64,000 nt of DNA from Roseovarius nanhaiticus (GCF_900156535.1 NZ_FTNV01000001.1:248001-312000); one strand, 5' to 3'. Counted from the first letter of the stretch, positions 40,921 through 51,503 are shown. Numbers and translations are program-made. Notes: generated by a model not told the origin, from the letters alone.

Positions 40921-42531
40921 ATGGCAATCACATCCGCAAACCAGCTTGAGCTGCTCCAGACAGCCGAGGCGGTCGCCCGCGAAAAGATGATCGACCCCGG
41001 TCTGGTGGTCGAGGCGATGGAAGAATCGCTCAGCCGTGCGGCCAAGTCGCGCTATGGCGCCGAGATGGACATTCGCGTCAGCATCGACCGCAAGACCGGC
41101 CGCGCGACATTCACTCGCGTGCGCACCGTGGTTGAGGATGACGCCGTCGAGAATTACCAGGCCGAGTTCACCGTCGAGCAGGCCAAGCAGTATCTGGACG
41201 ATCCAAAGGTGGGCGACGAGTTCATCGAGGAAGTCCCTCCTGTCGAGATGGGCCGCATCGCCGCGCAATCGGCCAAGCAGGTGATCCTGCAGAAAGTTCG
41301 CGAAGCCGAGCGCGACCGCCAGTTCGAGGAATTCAAGGACCGCGCCGGGACCATCATCAACGGTCTCGTCAAGCGCGAAGAATACGGCAACGTCATCGTC
41401 GATGTGGGCCGTGGCGAGGCGATCCTGCGCCGCAACGAGAAGATCGGCCGCGAGGCGTATCGCCCCAATGATCGCATCCGCTGCTACATCAAGGATGTGC
41501 GCCGCGAGCAGCGCGGCCCGCAGATCTTCCTGTCGCGCACCGCGCCCGAGTTCATGGCCGAGCTCTTCAAGATGGAAGTGCCCGAGATCTATGACGGCAT
41601 CATCGAGATCAAGGCTGTGGCCCGCGATCCCGGCAGCCGTGCCAAGATCGCCGTCATCTCCTACGACAACTCGATCGACCCCGTCGGCGCCTGCGTCGGC
41701 ATGCGCGGCAGCCGCGTTCAGGCCGTCGTGAACGAGCTTCAGGGCGAAAAGATCGACATCATTCCGTGGAATGATGACCAGCCGACGTTCCTCGTGAACG
41801 CCCTGCAGCCCGCTGAGGTCTCGAAGGTGGTTCTCGACGAGGAGGCCGGCAAGATCGACGTGGTCGTGCCCGAGGATCAGCTGAGCCTCGCCATCGGCCG
41901 CCGCGGCCAGAACGTGCGTCTGGCCAGCCAGCTGACCGGCCTCGATATCGACATCATGACCGAGGCCGAGGATAGCGAGCGCCGCCAGAAAGAATTTGAA
42001 GAGCGTACCGGCCTCTTCATGGCCGCACTGGACCTGGATGAGTTCTTTGCCCAGCTTCTGGTCTCGGAAGGTTTCACCAACCTCGAAGAGGTCGCCTATG
42101 TCGAGCTGGACGAGCTTCTGGTGATCGACGGTGTCGACGAAGATACCGCTGGCGAGTTGCAGGCCCGCGCCCGCGATATCCTGGAGGCGAAGGCCAAGGA
42201 GGCGCTGGACAAGGCGCGCGAGTTGGGCGTCGAGGACAGCCTGGTTGAATTCGAGGGCCTCACACCCCAAATGGTGCTGGCGTTGGCCGAGGATGGCGTC
42301 AAGACGCTGGAAGATTTTGCAACCTGTGCCGACTGGGAACTGGCCGGTGGCTGGACCGTGCAGGATGGCGAACGCATCAAGGATGATGGCCTTCTGGAGC
42401 CCTTTGACGTGTCGCTTGAGGAAGCGCAGGACATGGTAATGACGGCCCGTGTTCTGCTGGGTTGGGTCGATCCCACAGAATTGGACGGCGCCGCCGATGA
42501 AGACCCGGCAGAAGAGGAGGCCGAGGCCTGA
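40921..42531 (+). CDS. nusA: Transcription elongation/termination factor NusA
   Basis: A 536-residue NusA. In order: the N-terminal RNA polymerase-binding domain (residues 1-130, [25 protein letters not shown] in part), the S1 domain (about 135-200, [21 protein letters not shown]), two KH domains (about 230-345, [20 protein letters not shown] and [18 protein letters not shown]), and two acidic C-terminal repeats with helix-hairpin-helix features (about 360-420 and 440-510). The long, acidic C-terminus resembles E. coli NusA, whose repeats bind the alpha CTD and NusG. The stop lies in a strong hairpin shared with the ylxR start. NusA itself could act at the terminator in the rimP leader, a feedback idea. 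Confidence 0.97.
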   Translation: MAITSANQLELLQTAEAVAREKMIDPGLVVEAMEESLSRAAKSRYGAEMDIRVSIDRKTGRATFTRVRTVVEDDAVENYQAEFTVEQAKQYLDDPKVGDEFIEEVPPVEMGRIAAQSAKQVILQKVREAERDRQFEEFKDRAGTIINGLVKREEYGNVIVDVGRGEAILRRNEKIGREAYRPNDRIRCYIKDVRREQRGPQIFLSRTAPEFMAELFKMEVPEIYDGIIEIKAVARDPGSRAKIAVISYDNSIDPVGACVGMRGSRVQAVVNELQGEKIDIIPWNDDQPTFLVNALQPAEVSKVVLDEEAGKIDVVVPEDQLSLAIGRRGQNVRLASQLTGLDIDIMTEAEDSERRQKEFEERTGLFMAALDLDEFFAQLLVSEGFTNLEEVAYVELDELLVIDGVDEDTAGELQARARDILEAKAKEALDKARELGVEDSLVEFEGLTPQMVLALAEDGVKTLEDFATCADWELAGGWTVQDGERIKDDGLLEPFDVSLEEAQDMVMTARVLLGWVDPTELDGAADEDPAEEEAEA

Positions 42532-42544
42532 TCGCAGGCCTCGG
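42521..42544 (+). other. 10-bp hairpin across the nusA stop, at the ylxR start
   Basis: CCGAGGCCTG-ATCG-CAGGCCTCGG, a perfect 10-bp stem with a four-base loop. It contains the nusA stop (TGA, 42529-42531) and ends one base before the ylxR ATG at 42546. No U tract. It replaces a normal ribosome binding site there, so ylxR translation probably depends on ribosomes finishing nusA and opening the stem. Confidence 0.75.
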
Positions 42545-42545
42545 A

Positions 42546-43187
42546 ATGCACCTGATGGGACGCGGCGGGCAACCCAAAGACCGGGAAGACGGTCCAGAGC
42601 GTAAGTGCATCGCCACGGGCGAGGTGCAACCAAAACACGGGTTGATCCGTTTTGTCATCGGCCCAGAGGGTCAAGTGGCGCCGGATTTGATGGAAAAACT
42701 GCCGGGCCGGGGCATTTGGGTGGCCGCTGATCGGGCTGCATTGGACAAGGCGGCTGCGAAGGGATTGTTCTCCCGCGCTGCCAAACAGCCGGTTCAGGTG
42801 CCAGAGGGTCTGACCGACTGGGTCGAAAATCTGCTCGCGCAGCGGGTCGTCAACCTGATCAGCCTGGCGCGCAAGGGTGGCCGCGCCGTATCCGGCTATG
42901 AGAAGGTCAAGGCGAGCCTCGACAAGGAAGAGGCCGAAGTATTGATACAGGCCAGCGACGGGTCCGAGCGGGGGAAGTCCAAGCTCAGCACGCCGCATTT
43001 CGGCACTTTCATCGGTTGGCTAACCGCCGATGAGCTGGGCCAGGCCTTTGGGCGTCAAACCACGATCCATGCGGCACTGGCCGCTGGCGGTTTGACGCAA
43101 CGTGTTGTAGAGGAAGCGGCAAGGCTCAAGGGCCTGCGCGTTTCGGACGATGGCAGCGGCCATCGGAAAGGAAAGAAGACCAGATGA
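42546..43187 (+). CDS. YlxR (RnpM)-like RNA-binding protein fused to L7Ae-like domain
   Basis: A 213-residue two-domain protein. The N-terminal YlxR/DUF448 domain (about 15-90) has [20 protein letters not shown] and [16 protein letters not shown], the family motif 'G-R-G-x-W/Y'. The second half (about 95-190) is L7Ae/YlxQ-like: [21 protein letters not shown]. In Bacillus the two are separate genes between nusA and infB; here they are one chain, as usual in alphaproteobacteria. YlxR of Bacillus (RnpM) modulates RNase P, established there only. Start is ATG at 42546 or 42555; neither has a clear ribosome binding site, and a hairpin abuts the first. The stop overlaps infB (ATGA). Confidence 0.9.
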   Translation: MHLMGRGGQPKDREDGPERKCIATGEVQPKHGLIRFVIGPEGQVAPDLMEKLPGRGIWVAADRAALDKAAAKGLFSRAAKQPVQVPEGLTDWVENLLAQRVVNLISLARKGGRAVSGYEKVKASLDKEEAEVLIQASDGSERGKSKLSTPHFGTFIGWLTADELGQAFGRQTTIHAALAAGGLTQRVVEEAARLKGLRVSDDGSGHRKGKKTR

Positions 43188-45673
43188 GCGACGAAGGCGG
43201 AAAGAAGACATTGGGTGTTCGTGGTGGTCCTCGCGGGGGCAGTGTGAAGCAGAGCTTCAGCCATGGCCGGACCAAGAATGTCGTGGTGGAAACCAAGCGC
43301 AAACGCGTTGTCGTGCCCAAGCCGGGTGCTGGCAATCTCGCGGGCGCTGGCAAACCTGCGCCGGTCAGCGATCCATCCAAGCGCCCGGCCGGCATTTCTG
43401 ATGCCGAGATGGAGCGCCGGATGAAAGCGCTTCAGGCGGCCAAAGCCCGTGAGGGCGAGGATGCCGCGCGCCGTGAGGCTGAGGAGAAAGAACGCGAAGA
43501 AGAGCGCATGCGCCGCCGCGAAGAGGCCGAGGCCAAAGAGCGCGAAGAGCAGGAGCGCATTGAGGCTCTCAAAGCCAAGGAAGAAGAGGACGAGCGCCAG
43601 CGCCGTGCCGTCGCCGACGCGGCCAAGGAGGCTGCGGCCCCCACGTCCGAACCCGAAGGCGCCCGCACAGCGCCCCGCGGTGCTGCCCCTTCGAGCGCGC
43701 CGCGCAAGAGCCAAGACCGCGACAGCGAGCAAAAGCGGCCCGCCAAGGGCAAGGGCATGGGTGATGACAATCGCCGCTCGGGCAAGCTGACGCTGAACCA
43801 GGCCCTTTCAGGTGGCGAAGGTGGCCGCCAGAAATCCATGGCCGCGATGAAGCGCAAGCAGGAGCGCGCCCGCCAAAAGGCGATGGGCGGCACCCAAGAG
43901 CGTGAAAAGATCATTCGTGACGTGCAGCTGCCGGAAACCATCGTGGTCGCAGAGCTGGCGCAGCGGATGGCCGAGCGTGTCGGCGATGTCGTGAAGGCGC
44001 TGATGCAAAACGATATGATGGTCACGCAGAATCAAGCGATCGACGCGGATACTGCCGAACTTATCATTGAGGAATTCGGCCACCGTGTCGTGCGCGTCTC
44101 GGACGCAGATGTGGAGGACGTGATCGCAAAGGTCGATGACAAGGACGAAGACATGAAGCCGCGGCCCCCGGTCGTGACGATCATGGGCCATGTCGACCAC
44201 GGCAAGACCTCGCTTCTGGACGCGATCCGCAACGCAAAGGTTCAGTCTGGCGAGGCGGGCGGCATCACGCAGCATATCGGCGCGTATCAGGTCAAGACGG
44301 CCAACGGGTCGGTTCTGTCCTTCCTGGACACGCCGGGTCACGCAGCCTTTACGTCGATGCGGGCGCGCGGTGCGCATGTGACAGACATTGTCGTACTGGT
44401 TGTAGCGGCCGACGACGCGGTCATGCCGCAGACCATCGAGGCGATCAATCACGCCAAGGCCGCCAATGTCCCGATGATCATCGCGATCAACAAGATCGAC
44501 AAGCATGAGGCCAACCCGCAAAAGGTGCGCACGGATCTCTTGCAGCACGAGGTCGTCGTCGAGGCGATGTCGGGCGATGTGCAGGATGTCGAGGTAAGCG
44601 CCAAGAGCGGTAAGGGTCTTGATGAGCTTTTGGAGGCGATCGCGCTGCAGGCCGAGATCCTCGAACTGAAAGCGAACCCGAATCGGGCCGCCGAAGGTGC
44701 CGTGATCGAGGCACAGCTGGACGTTGGCCGCGGCCCGGTCGCAACCGTTCTAATCCAGAAAGGCACGCTGCGTCGGGGCGATATCTTTGTCGTCGGCGAG
44801 CAATACGGCAAGGTCCGTGCACTGATCAACGACCATGGCGACCGCGTGAACGAAGCGGGTCCGTCTGTTCCCGTCGAGGTTCTGGGCATCAACGGCACGC
44901 CTCAGGCGGGCGACGTTCTGAACGTTGTCAGCACCGAGGCGCAGGCCCGCGAGATCGCCGAGTACCGTGCCAACGCCGCCAAGGAGAAGCGTGCAGCAGC
45001 CGGCGCAGCTGTCACGCTTGACCAGATGATGGCGCAGGCCAAGCAGAACGAAAACGTTTCTGAGCTGCCCATTCTCGTCAAAGCGGACGTGCAGGGCAGT
45101 GCCGAAGCGATCACGCAGGCGATGGAAAAGATCGGTAACGACGAGGTCCGCGTGCGCGTGCTGCATTCAGGCGTTGGCGCCATCACCGAGAGCGATATCG
45201 GCCTTGCCGAAGCGTCGGGTGCCCCCGTGATCGGTTTCAACGTCCGGGCAAACGCGCCCGCACGCCAGAGCGCGAACCAGAAGGGTGTGGAGATCCGCTA
45301 TTACTCGGTGATCTACGACCTGGTCGATGACATCAAAGCAGCCGCATCGGGCCTGTTGGGCGCCGAAATCCGCGAGAAATTCATCGGTTACGCCAAGATC
45401 AAGGAAGTCTTCAAGGTTACGGGCGTCGGCAAAGTTGCCGGGTGCCTTGTCACCGAAGGCTTGGCACGCCGTTCGGCCGGTGTGCGCCTTCTGCGCGACG
45501 ATGTGGTCATCCACGAAGGCACGCTCAAGACGCTCAAACGCTTCAAGGACGAAGTGCCCGAGGTCCAGTCCGGTCAGGAGTGCGGCATGGCATTCGAGCG
45601 GTATGAGGACATTCGCGAAGGCGACGTCATCGAGATTTTCGAGCGTGAAGAGATCGTTCGGACGTTGGACTGA
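43184..45673 (+). CDS. infB: Translation initiation factor IF-2
   Basis: An 829-residue GTPase that brings initiator tRNA to the ribosome. The N-terminal 230 residues hold a basic patch and a long, highly charged helix (Glu/Arg/Lys-rich, about 65-150) with a Pro/Ser linker. The IF2 assembly domain follows ([20 protein letters not shown]). GTPase motifs: G1 [14 protein letters not shown] near residue 338, G2 QHIGAY, G3 DTPGHAAF, G4 NKIDK, G5 SAKSGKG. Domains II-IV run to the C-terminus, with [15 protein letters not shown] and the fMet-tRNA-binding C2 region near the end ([22 protein letters not shown] in part). Last gene of the operon; a strong terminator follows. Confidence 0.97.
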   Translation: MSDEGGKKTLGVRGGPRGGSVKQSFSHGRTKNVVVETKRKRVVVPKPGAGNLAGAGKPAPVSDPSKRPAGISDAEMERRMKALQAAKAREGEDAARREAEEKEREEERMRRREEAEAKEREEQERIEALKAKEEEDERQRRAVADAAKEAAAPTSEPEGARTAPRGAAPSSAPRKSQDRDSEQKRPAKGKGMGDDNRRSGKLTLNQALSGGEGGRQKSMAAMKRKQERARQKAMGGTQEREKIIRDVQLPETIVVAELAQRMAERVGDVVKALMQNDMMVTQNQAIDADTAELIIEEFGHRVVRVSDADVEDVIAKVDDKDEDMKPRPPVVTIMGHVDHGKTSLLDAIRNAKVQSGEAGGITQHIGAYQVKTANGSVLSFLDTPGHAAFTSMRARGAHVTDIVVLVVAADDAVMPQTIEAINHAKAANVPMIIAINKIDKHEANPQKVRTDLLQHEVVVEAMSGDVQDVEVSAKSGKGLDELLEAIALQAEILELKANPNRAAEGAVIEAQLDVGRGPVATVLIQKGTLRRGDIFVVGEQYGKVRALINDHGDRVNEAGPSVPVEVLGINGTPQAGDVLNVVSTEAQAREIAEYRANAAKEKRAAAGAAVTLDQMMAQAKQNENVSELPILVKADVQGSAEAITQAMEKIGNDEVRVRVLHSGVGAITESDIGLAEASGAPVIGFNVRANAPARQSANQKGVEIRYYSVIYDLVDDIKAAASGLLGAEIREKFIGYAKIKEVFKVTGVGKVAGCLVTEGLARRSAGVRLLRDDVVIHEGTLKTLKRFKDEVPEVQSGQECGMAFERYEDIREGDVIEIFEREEIVRTLD

Positions 45674-45713
45674 ACCCTTCGGATCAAGACATCCGTGCTG
45701 AACACAGAAAAAG

Positions 45714-45740
45714 GGCGCTCCACCGGAGCGCCTTTTTTTT
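45714..45740 (+). terminator. Rho-independent terminator of the rimP-infB operon
   Basis: GGCGCTCC-(ACC)-GGAGCGCC then T8. Perfect 8-bp stem and three-base loop, about 40 bases after the infB stop. On the minus strand the hairpin is followed by CTTTTTCTG (T5), so it can also end the 41-residue ORF on the other strand. Confidence 0.92.
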
Positions 45741-45770
45741 CACGTGTGATCGTAGTGGCGTAGCGGTGGA

Positions 45771-45896
45771 TCAGGACACCGGCAGCCCGGTATAGACCTT
45801 GTCGCCATCCGCAATCTGAATGCGTCCATCGGGTAGGCTCCGCACGAAAATGCCTTGGATCAATACGCACGTACCTAGTTTGATTGTTCTGAACAT
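45771..45896 (-). CDS. 41-residue conserved-looking small protein behind infB
   Basis: A 41-residue ORF that starts MFRTIKLGTC and ends DKVYTGLPVS. It has GGGGGGA six bases before its ATG, one of the strongest ribosome binding sites in the window, its own spacer of 138 bases upstream, and an intrinsic terminator downstream. A first part (CVLIQGIFVRSL) is hydrophobic and beta-like; then PDGRIQIADGD is a polar turn. I recall similarly sized proteins opening 'M-F-R-T-I' in Rhodobacteraceae, often mislabelled as translation initiation factor because of the neighbour; that is memory, not a search. Function unknown. No signal peptide, no known domain. Confidence 0.72.
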   Translation of the reverse strand: MFRTIKLGTCVLIQGIFVRSLPDGRIQIADGDKVYTGLPVS

Positions 45897-46034
45897 ATCA
45901 TCCCCCCAGATGTTATCTAAAACCGCATGCAAGCCCAGTCAGACCATTCGGTAGAAACATGATAACGCAACTTTAACGATCTGGAAGACTGTATTGTCGC
46001 CAATATGGAGAAAATTTATCCGGCGTCGGGCCTT

Positions 46035-46433
46035 TTACAGCCAATCGCGCAGGATAGGGATCAGGGGAATATCGGCTGGCGGCATGGGATAGTCGCGCAA
46101 TTGATTTGGTCGCACCCATTTGAGTGACTGCCCCTCAAGTCCCTGAACGATGCCGTTCCATTTCCGGCAGGCAAAGAGTGGCATGAGCAGATGGAAGTCA
46201 TCATAGCTGTGGCTGGCAAACGTCAGCGGAGCCAGACAACTGGCCCAGGTGTCGATACCAAGCTCCTCGTGCAATTCGCGGATCAGTGCGGCCTCGGGTG
46301 TTTCGTCCGGCTCAACCTTGCCGCCCGGAAACTCCCATAAACCCGCCATAGATTTACCCTCGGGCCGCTGCGCCAGCAAAACGCGGCCATCCACGTCGAT
46401 CAACGCGACAGCCGAGACGAGGACGACGTTCAT
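46035..46433 (-). CDS. mutT: 8-oxo-dGTP-type Nudix hydrolase MutT
   Basis: A 132-residue MutT-type Nudix protein, expected to remove 8-oxo-dGTP from the nucleotide pool. The Nudix box is GGKVEPDETPEAALIRELHEELGI (central 'G-x5-E-x7-R-E-L-x-E-E-L-G-I'), residues 37-60, preceded by GRVLLAQRPEGKSMAGLWEF, the MutT family 'Q-R-x3-x-x-G-x-W-E-F-P'. SLKWVRPNQLRDYPMPPAD is the C-terminal strand and helix. It overlaps the argJ stop by four bases, an overlap common in alphaproteobacteria. It ends the minus-strand unit parvulin-argJ-mutT; the 41-residue ORF is 138 bases further on. Confidence 0.94.
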   Translation of the reverse strand: MNVVLVSAVALIDVDGRVLLAQRPEGKSMAGLWEFPGGKVEPDETPEAALIRELHEELGIDTWASCLAPLTFASHSYDDFHLLMPLFACRKWNGIVQGLEGQSLKWVRPNQLRDYPMPPADIPLIPILRDWL

Positions 46434-47659
46434 GAGCGGTAATCGGCGTTGATGTCGATATAGCCATGCGTCAGATCGCAGGTCCAGACACGCGCGGTGC
46501 CGCCGCCGAGGCCGAGATCGACGTGGATGATCAGTTCCTGCCCTTTCATGTAGGCAGCGGCGAGATCCTCGTCATACGCGGGGCTGACCCAGCCATTTTC
46601 GGCAACCTTGATATCGCCGAACCAGATGGACAGCGTGTCGCGATCCGCACGCGCGCCGGACTTGCCGACGGCCATAACGACGCGGCCCCAATTGGGATCC
46701 TCGCCAGCGATGGCGGTCTTTACCAGCGGCGAATTGGCGATGGATTTGGCGTGGCGATGCGCGTCGGCGTCGCTTGCGGCCCCGGTGACCGATATTTCAA
46801 CCAGTTTGGTCGCGCCTTCGCCATCGCGCACGACCTGTTGCGCAAGGTCCAGCATCACGCGGCGCAGACCCTCCATGAAACCGATGGAATGTTCGGTGAT
46901 CTGGACACCCGAGGCGCCCGTTGCGCCGACCAGTAATGTGTCCGACGTCGATGTGTCGCTGTCGACGGTGATGCAGTTGAATGTCGTCCGGTTGAGGGCC
47001 GACACCAAAGATTGCAGCACCGGCTGCGGAACGGCGGCATCGGTGAAAATGTAGACCAGCATCGTGCCCATATCAGGCTCGATCATGCCCGAGCCTTTTG
47101 CGATACCCGCGATGCGCACGGTCTTGCCGTCTATCTCGATCTCGGTGGCCGACCCCTTTGGAAAGGTGTCCGTCGTCATGATCGCCCGGGCGGCATCGGC
47201 GATGCCATCCGCGCTGAGCGCCGATTTCAGATCGTCCAACACGGCGACGACACGCTCGTGCTTCATCGGCTCGCCGATAACCCCGGTCGAAGAGGAAAAT
47301 ACCCGGTGGACGGGCAGGGCCAGCGTGTCGGCCACTGCGCCCGTCACGGCGCGCACGGATTCCACCCCGCGCGCGCCGGTAAAGGCATTTGAATTGCCGG
47401 AGTTGACAATAATGGCCGCGCCCTCATCCCCGTCGCGCCCGATCTTGGACTGGCAGTCCAGCACCGGGGCCGACCGGGTGGCCGAGCGGGTGAACACCCC
47501 CGCAACCGTGCTGCCCGGCGCCAGATGCGCCAACATCACATCGGTGCGCCCCTGATAGCGCACACCGGCGGCGATACTGGCAAAGCGCACCCCCTCGATC
47601 ACCGGAAGATCGGGGAAAGAGGCGGGCGCCAACGGCGAGACGGAGGTGATCTTGGCCAC
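46430..47659 (-). CDS. argJ: Bifunctional glutamate N-acetyltransferase / amino-acid acetyltransferase ArgJ
   Basis: A 409-residue ArgJ, which transfers the acetyl group of N-acetylornithine to glutamate in arginine synthesis. The precursor self-cleaves at the conserved Thr in GSGMIEPDMGTMLVYIFTDA (here 'M-G-T-M-L' where many have 'M-A-T-M-L'), giving alpha and beta chains; Thr is near residue 190. ARIVNSGNSNAFTGARG-like VNSGNSNAFTGARG, and SSTGVIGEP are the substrate loops. DPNWGRVVMAVGKSGA in the beta chain is also typical. It starts six bases after the parvulin gene stop and overlaps mutT. ArgG is at 22.6 kb, so the arginine genes are scattered. Confidence 0.96.
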   Translation of the reverse strand: MAKITSVSPLAPASFPDLPVIEGVRFASIAAGVRYQGRTDVMLAHLAPGSTVAGVFTRSATRSAPVLDCQSKIGRDGDEGAAIIVNSGNSNAFTGARGVESVRAVTGAVADTLALPVHRVFSSSTGVIGEPMKHERVVAVLDDLKSALSADGIADAARAIMTTDTFPKGSATEIEIDGKTVRIAGIAKGSGMIEPDMGTMLVYIFTDAAVPQPVLQSLVSALNRTTFNCITVDSDTSTSDTLLVGATGASGVQITEHSIGFMEGLRRVMLDLAQQVVRDGEGATKLVEISVTGAASDADAHRHAKSIANSPLVKTAIAGEDPNWGRVVMAVGKSGARADRDTLSIWFGDIKVAENGWVSPAYDEDLAAAYMKGQELIIHVDLGLGGGTARVWTCDLTHGYIDINADYRS

Positions 47660-47665
47660 GTGCGT

Positions 47666-48538
47666 TTACTCTTCCAGAAGGTCGAGCTGATTCAGCACGG
47701 CAGGGTCCAGAGCATCGCCAGCTTCGCGGTCGATTTCACCGCTTTCCTGAAGCTCGGTCACGCGCTCTTCGATCGCCTGCTGGCGAAGCGCCTCGACGAT
47801 TTCATCACGCACCTGCTCAAGCTCGGGCGCGTCTTGCGTGCGGGTCTCGATCAGCTTGATCACATGCCAGCCGAACTGGGTCTGGACCGGATCACTGATG
47901 GCGCCCGCTTCCATGCCTTCGACGGCCTCCTGAAACGGCTCGACCATCATGCCTTCGCTGAACCATCCCAGCGCACCACCCGAGGGGCCTGAAGGGCCAG
48001 TGGAGTGCTCTTCGGCCAGCGCGGCGAAATCGGTATCACCGCGCGCCTCTTCGGCCAAGGCCTGCGCTTCTTCTTCGGTTTCGACCAGAATATGCGCCGC
48101 ATTGTATTCTGTCGCGGGCTCGGCATTGCCGTAATTCTCGTCGAAATAGGTCTGGATGGCCTCATCGCTGACGGCCGTTTCGGCAATCGCGGCCATTTCT
48201 TCGGACGCGATCAGCGCGCGGCGCTCGTTTTCCAGCGCAAGGGCCGAGCGGCGGGGCAGCTCGCCCTCATAGGCATCGGCCAGCAGCGTCTGCTGGATCA
48301 GTTGGTCGAGAATGCCGGGAAAAAGGACATCGGCGGGGACTTGCTGAAACTGCTGGGGCAAGCCCGCACGCAGGATCAGCATGTGACCCAGTGTGATCTC
48401 GGTGCCGTCAACGGTGGCGACAACGGTGTCGGCGGTCGGCGCGTCCTCGCTGGCTGTGTCCTGGGCATAGACCGGCGCTGTGCCGAGTGCCCCCATCAGC
48501 ATCGCGCAGGTGGCAATCGGTTTGATACGGTCGAGCAT
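47666..48538 (-). CDS. Exported parvulin-type peptidyl-prolyl isomerase
   Basis: A 290-residue secreted PPIase of the parvulin (PrsA/SurA-like) type. The signal peptide is KPIATCAMLMGALGTAPVYAQD, cut after VYA near residue 24. A SurA-like helical N-domain follows (about 45-140). The parvulin domain (about 145-240) has YNAAHILVETEEEAQALAEE, then FAALAEEHSTGPSGPSGGAL-GWFSEGMMVEPF and TQFGWHVIKLIE. The C-terminal 45 residues are acidic helix. It would fold outer membrane or secreted proteins in the periplasm. The ATG at 48538 is chosen: AAGGAA lies six bases before it, inside a weaker longer start at 48553. Diverges from secA; leads argJ-mutT. Confidence 0.92.
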   Translation of the reverse strand: MLDRIKPIATCAMLMGALGTAPVYAQDTASEDAPTADTVVATVDGTEITLGHMLILRAGLPQQFQQVPADVLFPGILDQLIQQTLLADAYEGELPRRSALALENERRALIASEEMAAIAETAVSDEAIQTYFDENYGNAEPATEYNAAHILVETEEEAQALAEEARGDTDFAALAEEHSTGPSGPSGGALGWFSEGMMVEPFQEAVEGMEAGAISDPVQTQFGWHVIKLIETRTQDAPELEQVRDEIVEALRQQAIEERVTELQESGEIDREAGDALDPAVLNQLDLLEE

Positions 48539-48732
48539 TAGGTGTTCCTTCATAGTTATCGTCGGCAGAAGCCGCGCAGGGTGCGCAGCGTTGACACTAG
48601 AACAGCGGGCGCTTACATCGCCTTTGAATACAGGCATATCCCGCTGATACCCCGCCCGAGATAGGGGTGCAATGCAAACGGGACAAGGCATTGCCGAACA
48701 CGAAGAAATCACTGAACGGGAACGGATTGCAC
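48539..48732. promoter_or_regulatory. Divergent promoter region of the parvulin operon and secA
   Basis: 194 bases between start codons. It holds AACGGGAACGG just before secA (weak ribosome binding site at GGGAACGG) and no clear sigma-70 pair. I see no SecM-like arrest peptide frame before secA; the largest plus-strand frame here is an in-phase extension of secA itself. Confidence 0.35.
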
Positions 48733-51453
48733 ATGCTGGGTTTAGGAACGGTCGCCCGTAAGGTTTTCGGCACGGCGAACGACCGCAAGGTCAAGGCCAC
48801 GCGCCCCCTGATCGACAAGATCAATGCGCTGGAGCCCGAGATCGAGGCGCTGGACGACGCAGGCATTATTGCCAAGACCGATGATTTGCGTGCCCGCATC
48901 AAGGCGGGCGAGAATATTGACGCGCTCCTGCCCGAAGCCTTCGCCAACTGCCGCGAGGCTGCGCGCCGCGCGCTGGGCCTGCGGGCCTTCGATGTGCAGC
49001 TCATGGGCGGGATCTTTCTGCACCAGGGCAACATATCCGAGATGAAGACCGGCGAGGGCAAGACGCTGGTTGCGACCTTTCCCGCCTACCTCAATGCACT
49101 CAGCGGCGAGGGTGTCCATATCGTCACCGTCAACGATTACCTGGCCAAGCGTGACGCAGAATGGATGAGCGCCGTGTTCGGTGCGCTGGGTATGACCACA
49201 GGCGTCGTCTATCCCAACCAGCCCGAGGACGAGAAGCAGCGCGCCTATGCCTGTGACGTGACCTACGCGACGAACAATGAGCTGGGCTTCGACTATCTGC
49301 GCGACAACATGAAATCCGAGCTGACCCAAATGAGCCAGCGCGGCCATCACTATGCGATCGTGGACGAGGTCGACAGCATCCTGATCGACGAGGCGCGTAC
49401 GCCCTTGATCATTTCTGGCCCGGCGCAGGATCGCAGCGATCTTTATATCGCCATCGACAAGCTGATCCCCGAGCTCAAGGAAGAGCATTACAAGATCGAC
49501 GAAAAGACCCGCGGTGTCAGTTTTACCGACGAAGGCAATGAATTCCTGGAAACGCTGCTGGTCGAGCGCGAAGTCCTGCCCGAGGATCAATCGCTCTACG
49601 ATCCCGAAAGCACGACGATCGTCCACCATGTCAACCAGGCGCTGCGCGCGCACAAGCTGTTTCAGAAGGACAAGGATTACATCGTCCGCGACAAGGAAAT
49701 CGTCCTGATCGACGAATTCACCGGCCGCATGATGTCGGGCCGCCGCCTGTCGGACGGTCTGCACCAGGCAATCGAGGCCAAGGAAGGCGCGGATATTCAG
49801 CCCGAGAACGTGACGCTGGCACAGGTCACGTTCCAGAACTACTTCCGCCTCTATGACAAGCTGTCGGGCATGACCGGCACCGCCATGACCGAGGCGGATG
49901 AATTCGCCGAGATCTACGGCCTGGGCGTTGTAGCGGTGCCCACCAACCGGCCCATCGCGCGGATCGACAAGGATGATGCGGTATTCCGCACCACGGCCGA
50001 GAAATACAAGGCCGTCGTCGAGGAGATCAAGGAAGCGAATGCCAAGGGTCAGCCAACGCTGGTCGGCACCACTTCCATCGAGAAATCCGAGATGATCAGC
50101 CAGCTCCTGACGGACGCGGGCATCACGCATAACGTTCTGAACGCGCGCCAGCATGAAAAAGAGGCGCAGATCGTCGGCGACGCGGGCAAGCTGGGCGCCG
50201 TGACCATTGCGACCAACATGGCGGGGCGCGGCACGGACATCAAACTTGGCGGCAATGTCGACATGCAGATCATGCAGGCGATTGCCGCCGACCCGGAAGG
50301 TGATCCCGCCGAAATCCGCGCCCGGATCGAGGCGGAGCATGCCGCCGACGAGCAGGCGGTCAAGGACGCGGGCGGTCTTTTTGTCCTCGCGACCGAGCGG
50401 CACGAGAGCCGCCGCATCGACAACCAGCTGCGCGGCCGTTCGGGCCGTCAGGGCGATCCGGGCCAATCCTCGTTCTTCCTGTCGCTGGACGATGATCTGA
50501 TGCGCATCTTCGGATCCGAGCGGCTGGAAAAGGTGCTGTCGGGTCTCGGCATGAAAGAGGACGAGGCGATCATCCACCCTTGGGTGAACAAGTCGCTGGA
50601 GCGCGCGCAGGCCAAGGTCGAGGGGCGCAACTTCGACATCCGCAAGCAGCTGCTCAAGTTCGACGACGTGATGAACGAGCAGCGCAAGGTGATCTTCAAG
50701 CAGCGGCTCGACATCATGCGCGCCGATGATCTCAGCGATATCGTCAAGGACATGCGTGGCGAGGTGATCGACGATCTGGTCGATCAATACATGCCGCCCA
50801 AGACCTACGCCGATCAGTGGGACATGGAGGGCATGCACGCCGCCATCCTCGAACAGCTCAACATGGATCTGCCCGTTCAGGCCTGGGCGGACGAAGAGGG
50901 CGTCGACGACGAGGATATCAGCGAGCGCATCGAGAAGCACGCGAACGAGATGATGGCGAAAAAGGCTGTGGCCTTTGGCGCGAACAACATGCGGATGATC
51001 GAAAAGCAGCTTCTGCTTCAGACCATCGATGCCAAGTGGCGCGAGCATCTGCTGACACTTGAACATCTGCGCAGTGTCGTCGGGTTCCGAGGCTACGCGC
51101 AACGCGATCCGCTGAACGAATACAAGAACGAGGCGTTTTCCCTTTTCGAGTCGATGCTGGACAGCTTGCGTCAGGACGTGACCCAAAAGCTGAGTCAGGT
51201 TCAGCCCGTGTCTGAGGCGGATCAGCAGGCGCTCTTGCAAAAGATGATGAAGGAGCGTGCCGCGCTGGAGGCGCAGACATCGGCAGGAACGCCCCAGGAG
51301 GATGGCCGCGACACCGCCACCCGTCCCGCCGAGGCCGCGCGCGAGGGCTTCGATGAAAATGATCCCGCCACTTGGGGCAATCCCAGCCGCAACACGGCCT
51401 GCCCCTGCGGATCCGGCGAAAAGTTCAAGCATTGCCATGGCCGCATCGCCTGA
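48733..51453 (+). CDS. secA: Preprotein translocase ATPase SecA
   Basis: A 906-residue motor of the Sec export system. Nucleotide-binding fold 1: Walker [21 protein letters not shown] near residue 105, [33 protein letters not shown]. Nucleotide-binding fold 2: [13 protein letters not shown] and [19 protein letters not shown]. The preprotein-binding crosslinking domain lies between them, and the long helical scaffold follows. The C-terminus carries the zinc finger [14 protein letters not shown] (C-x-C-x8-C-H), the binding site for SecB, which is encoded at 1.6 kb. The ATG at 48733 ([13 protein letters not shown]) is chosen by family start. A strong hairpin follows the gene. Confidence 0.98.
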   Translation: MLGLGTVARKVFGTANDRKVKATRPLIDKINALEPEIEALDDAGIIAKTDDLRARIKAGENIDALLPEAFANCREAARRALGLRAFDVQLMGGIFLHQGNISEMKTGEGKTLVATFPAYLNALSGEGVHIVTVNDYLAKRDAEWMSAVFGALGMTTGVVYPNQPEDEKQRAYACDVTYATNNELGFDYLRDNMKSELTQMSQRGHHYAIVDEVDSILIDEARTPLIISGPAQDRSDLYIAIDKLIPELKEEHYKIDEKTRGVSFTDEGNEFLETLLVEREVLPEDQSLYDPESTTIVHHVNQALRAHKLFQKDKDYIVRDKEIVLIDEFTGRMMSGRRLSDGLHQAIEAKEGADIQPENVTLAQVTFQNYFRLYDKLSGMTGTAMTEADEFAEIYGLGVVAVPTNRPIARIDKDDAVFRTTAEKYKAVVEEIKEANAKGQPTLVGTTSIEKSEMISQLLTDAGITHNVLNARQHEKEAQIVGDAGKLGAVTIATNMAGRGTDIKLGGNVDMQIMQAIAADPEGDPAEIRARIEAEHAADEQAVKDAGGLFVLATERHESRRIDNQLRGRSGRQGDPGQSSFFLSLDDDLMRIFGSERLEKVLSGLGMKEDEAIIHPWVNKSLERAQAKVEGRNFDIRKQLLKFDDVMNEQRKVIFKQRLDIMRADDLSDIVKDMRGEVIDDLVDQYMPPKTYADQWDMEGMHAAILEQLNMDLPVQAWADEEGVDDEDISERIEKHANEMMAKKAVAFGANNMRMIEKQLLLQTIDAKWREHLLTLEHLRSVVGFRGYAQRDPLNEYKNEAFSLFESMLDSLRQDVTQKLSQVQPVSEADQQALLQKMMKERAALEAQTSAGTPQEDGRDTATRPAEAAREGFDENDPATWGNPSRNTACPCGSGEKFKHCHGRIA

Positions 51454-51477
51454 TCGTTAACACTCGACGTTTGTGTC

Positions 51478-51503
51478 TTCGGGCCGCCACGCTGCGGCCC
51501 GAA
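51478..51503 (+). other. 10-bp hairpin downstream of secA
   Basis: TTCGGGCCGC-(CACGCT)-GCGGCCCGAA, a perfect 10-bp stem 24 bases past the secA stop. No T run follows, so it resembles an mRNA-stabilising or rho-assisted end rather than an intrinsic terminator. Confidence 0.55.

Noticed and set aside
40624..42633. Long minus-strand open frame opposite rimP-nusA
   Set aside because: Antisense shadow of a conserved operon; no independent evidence of translation.
45574..45870. 98-codon minus-strand frame overlapping the infB end and terminator
   Set aside because: It runs through the infB terminator and lacks a ribosome binding site. The 41-codon frame in another phase has far better signals.
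48742..51438. Open frame of about 900 codons opposite secA
   Set aside because: Same antisense effect. Its translation is rich in His, Leu, Gly, Ala and Arg with no family resemblance, and it has no promoter or ribosome binding site.
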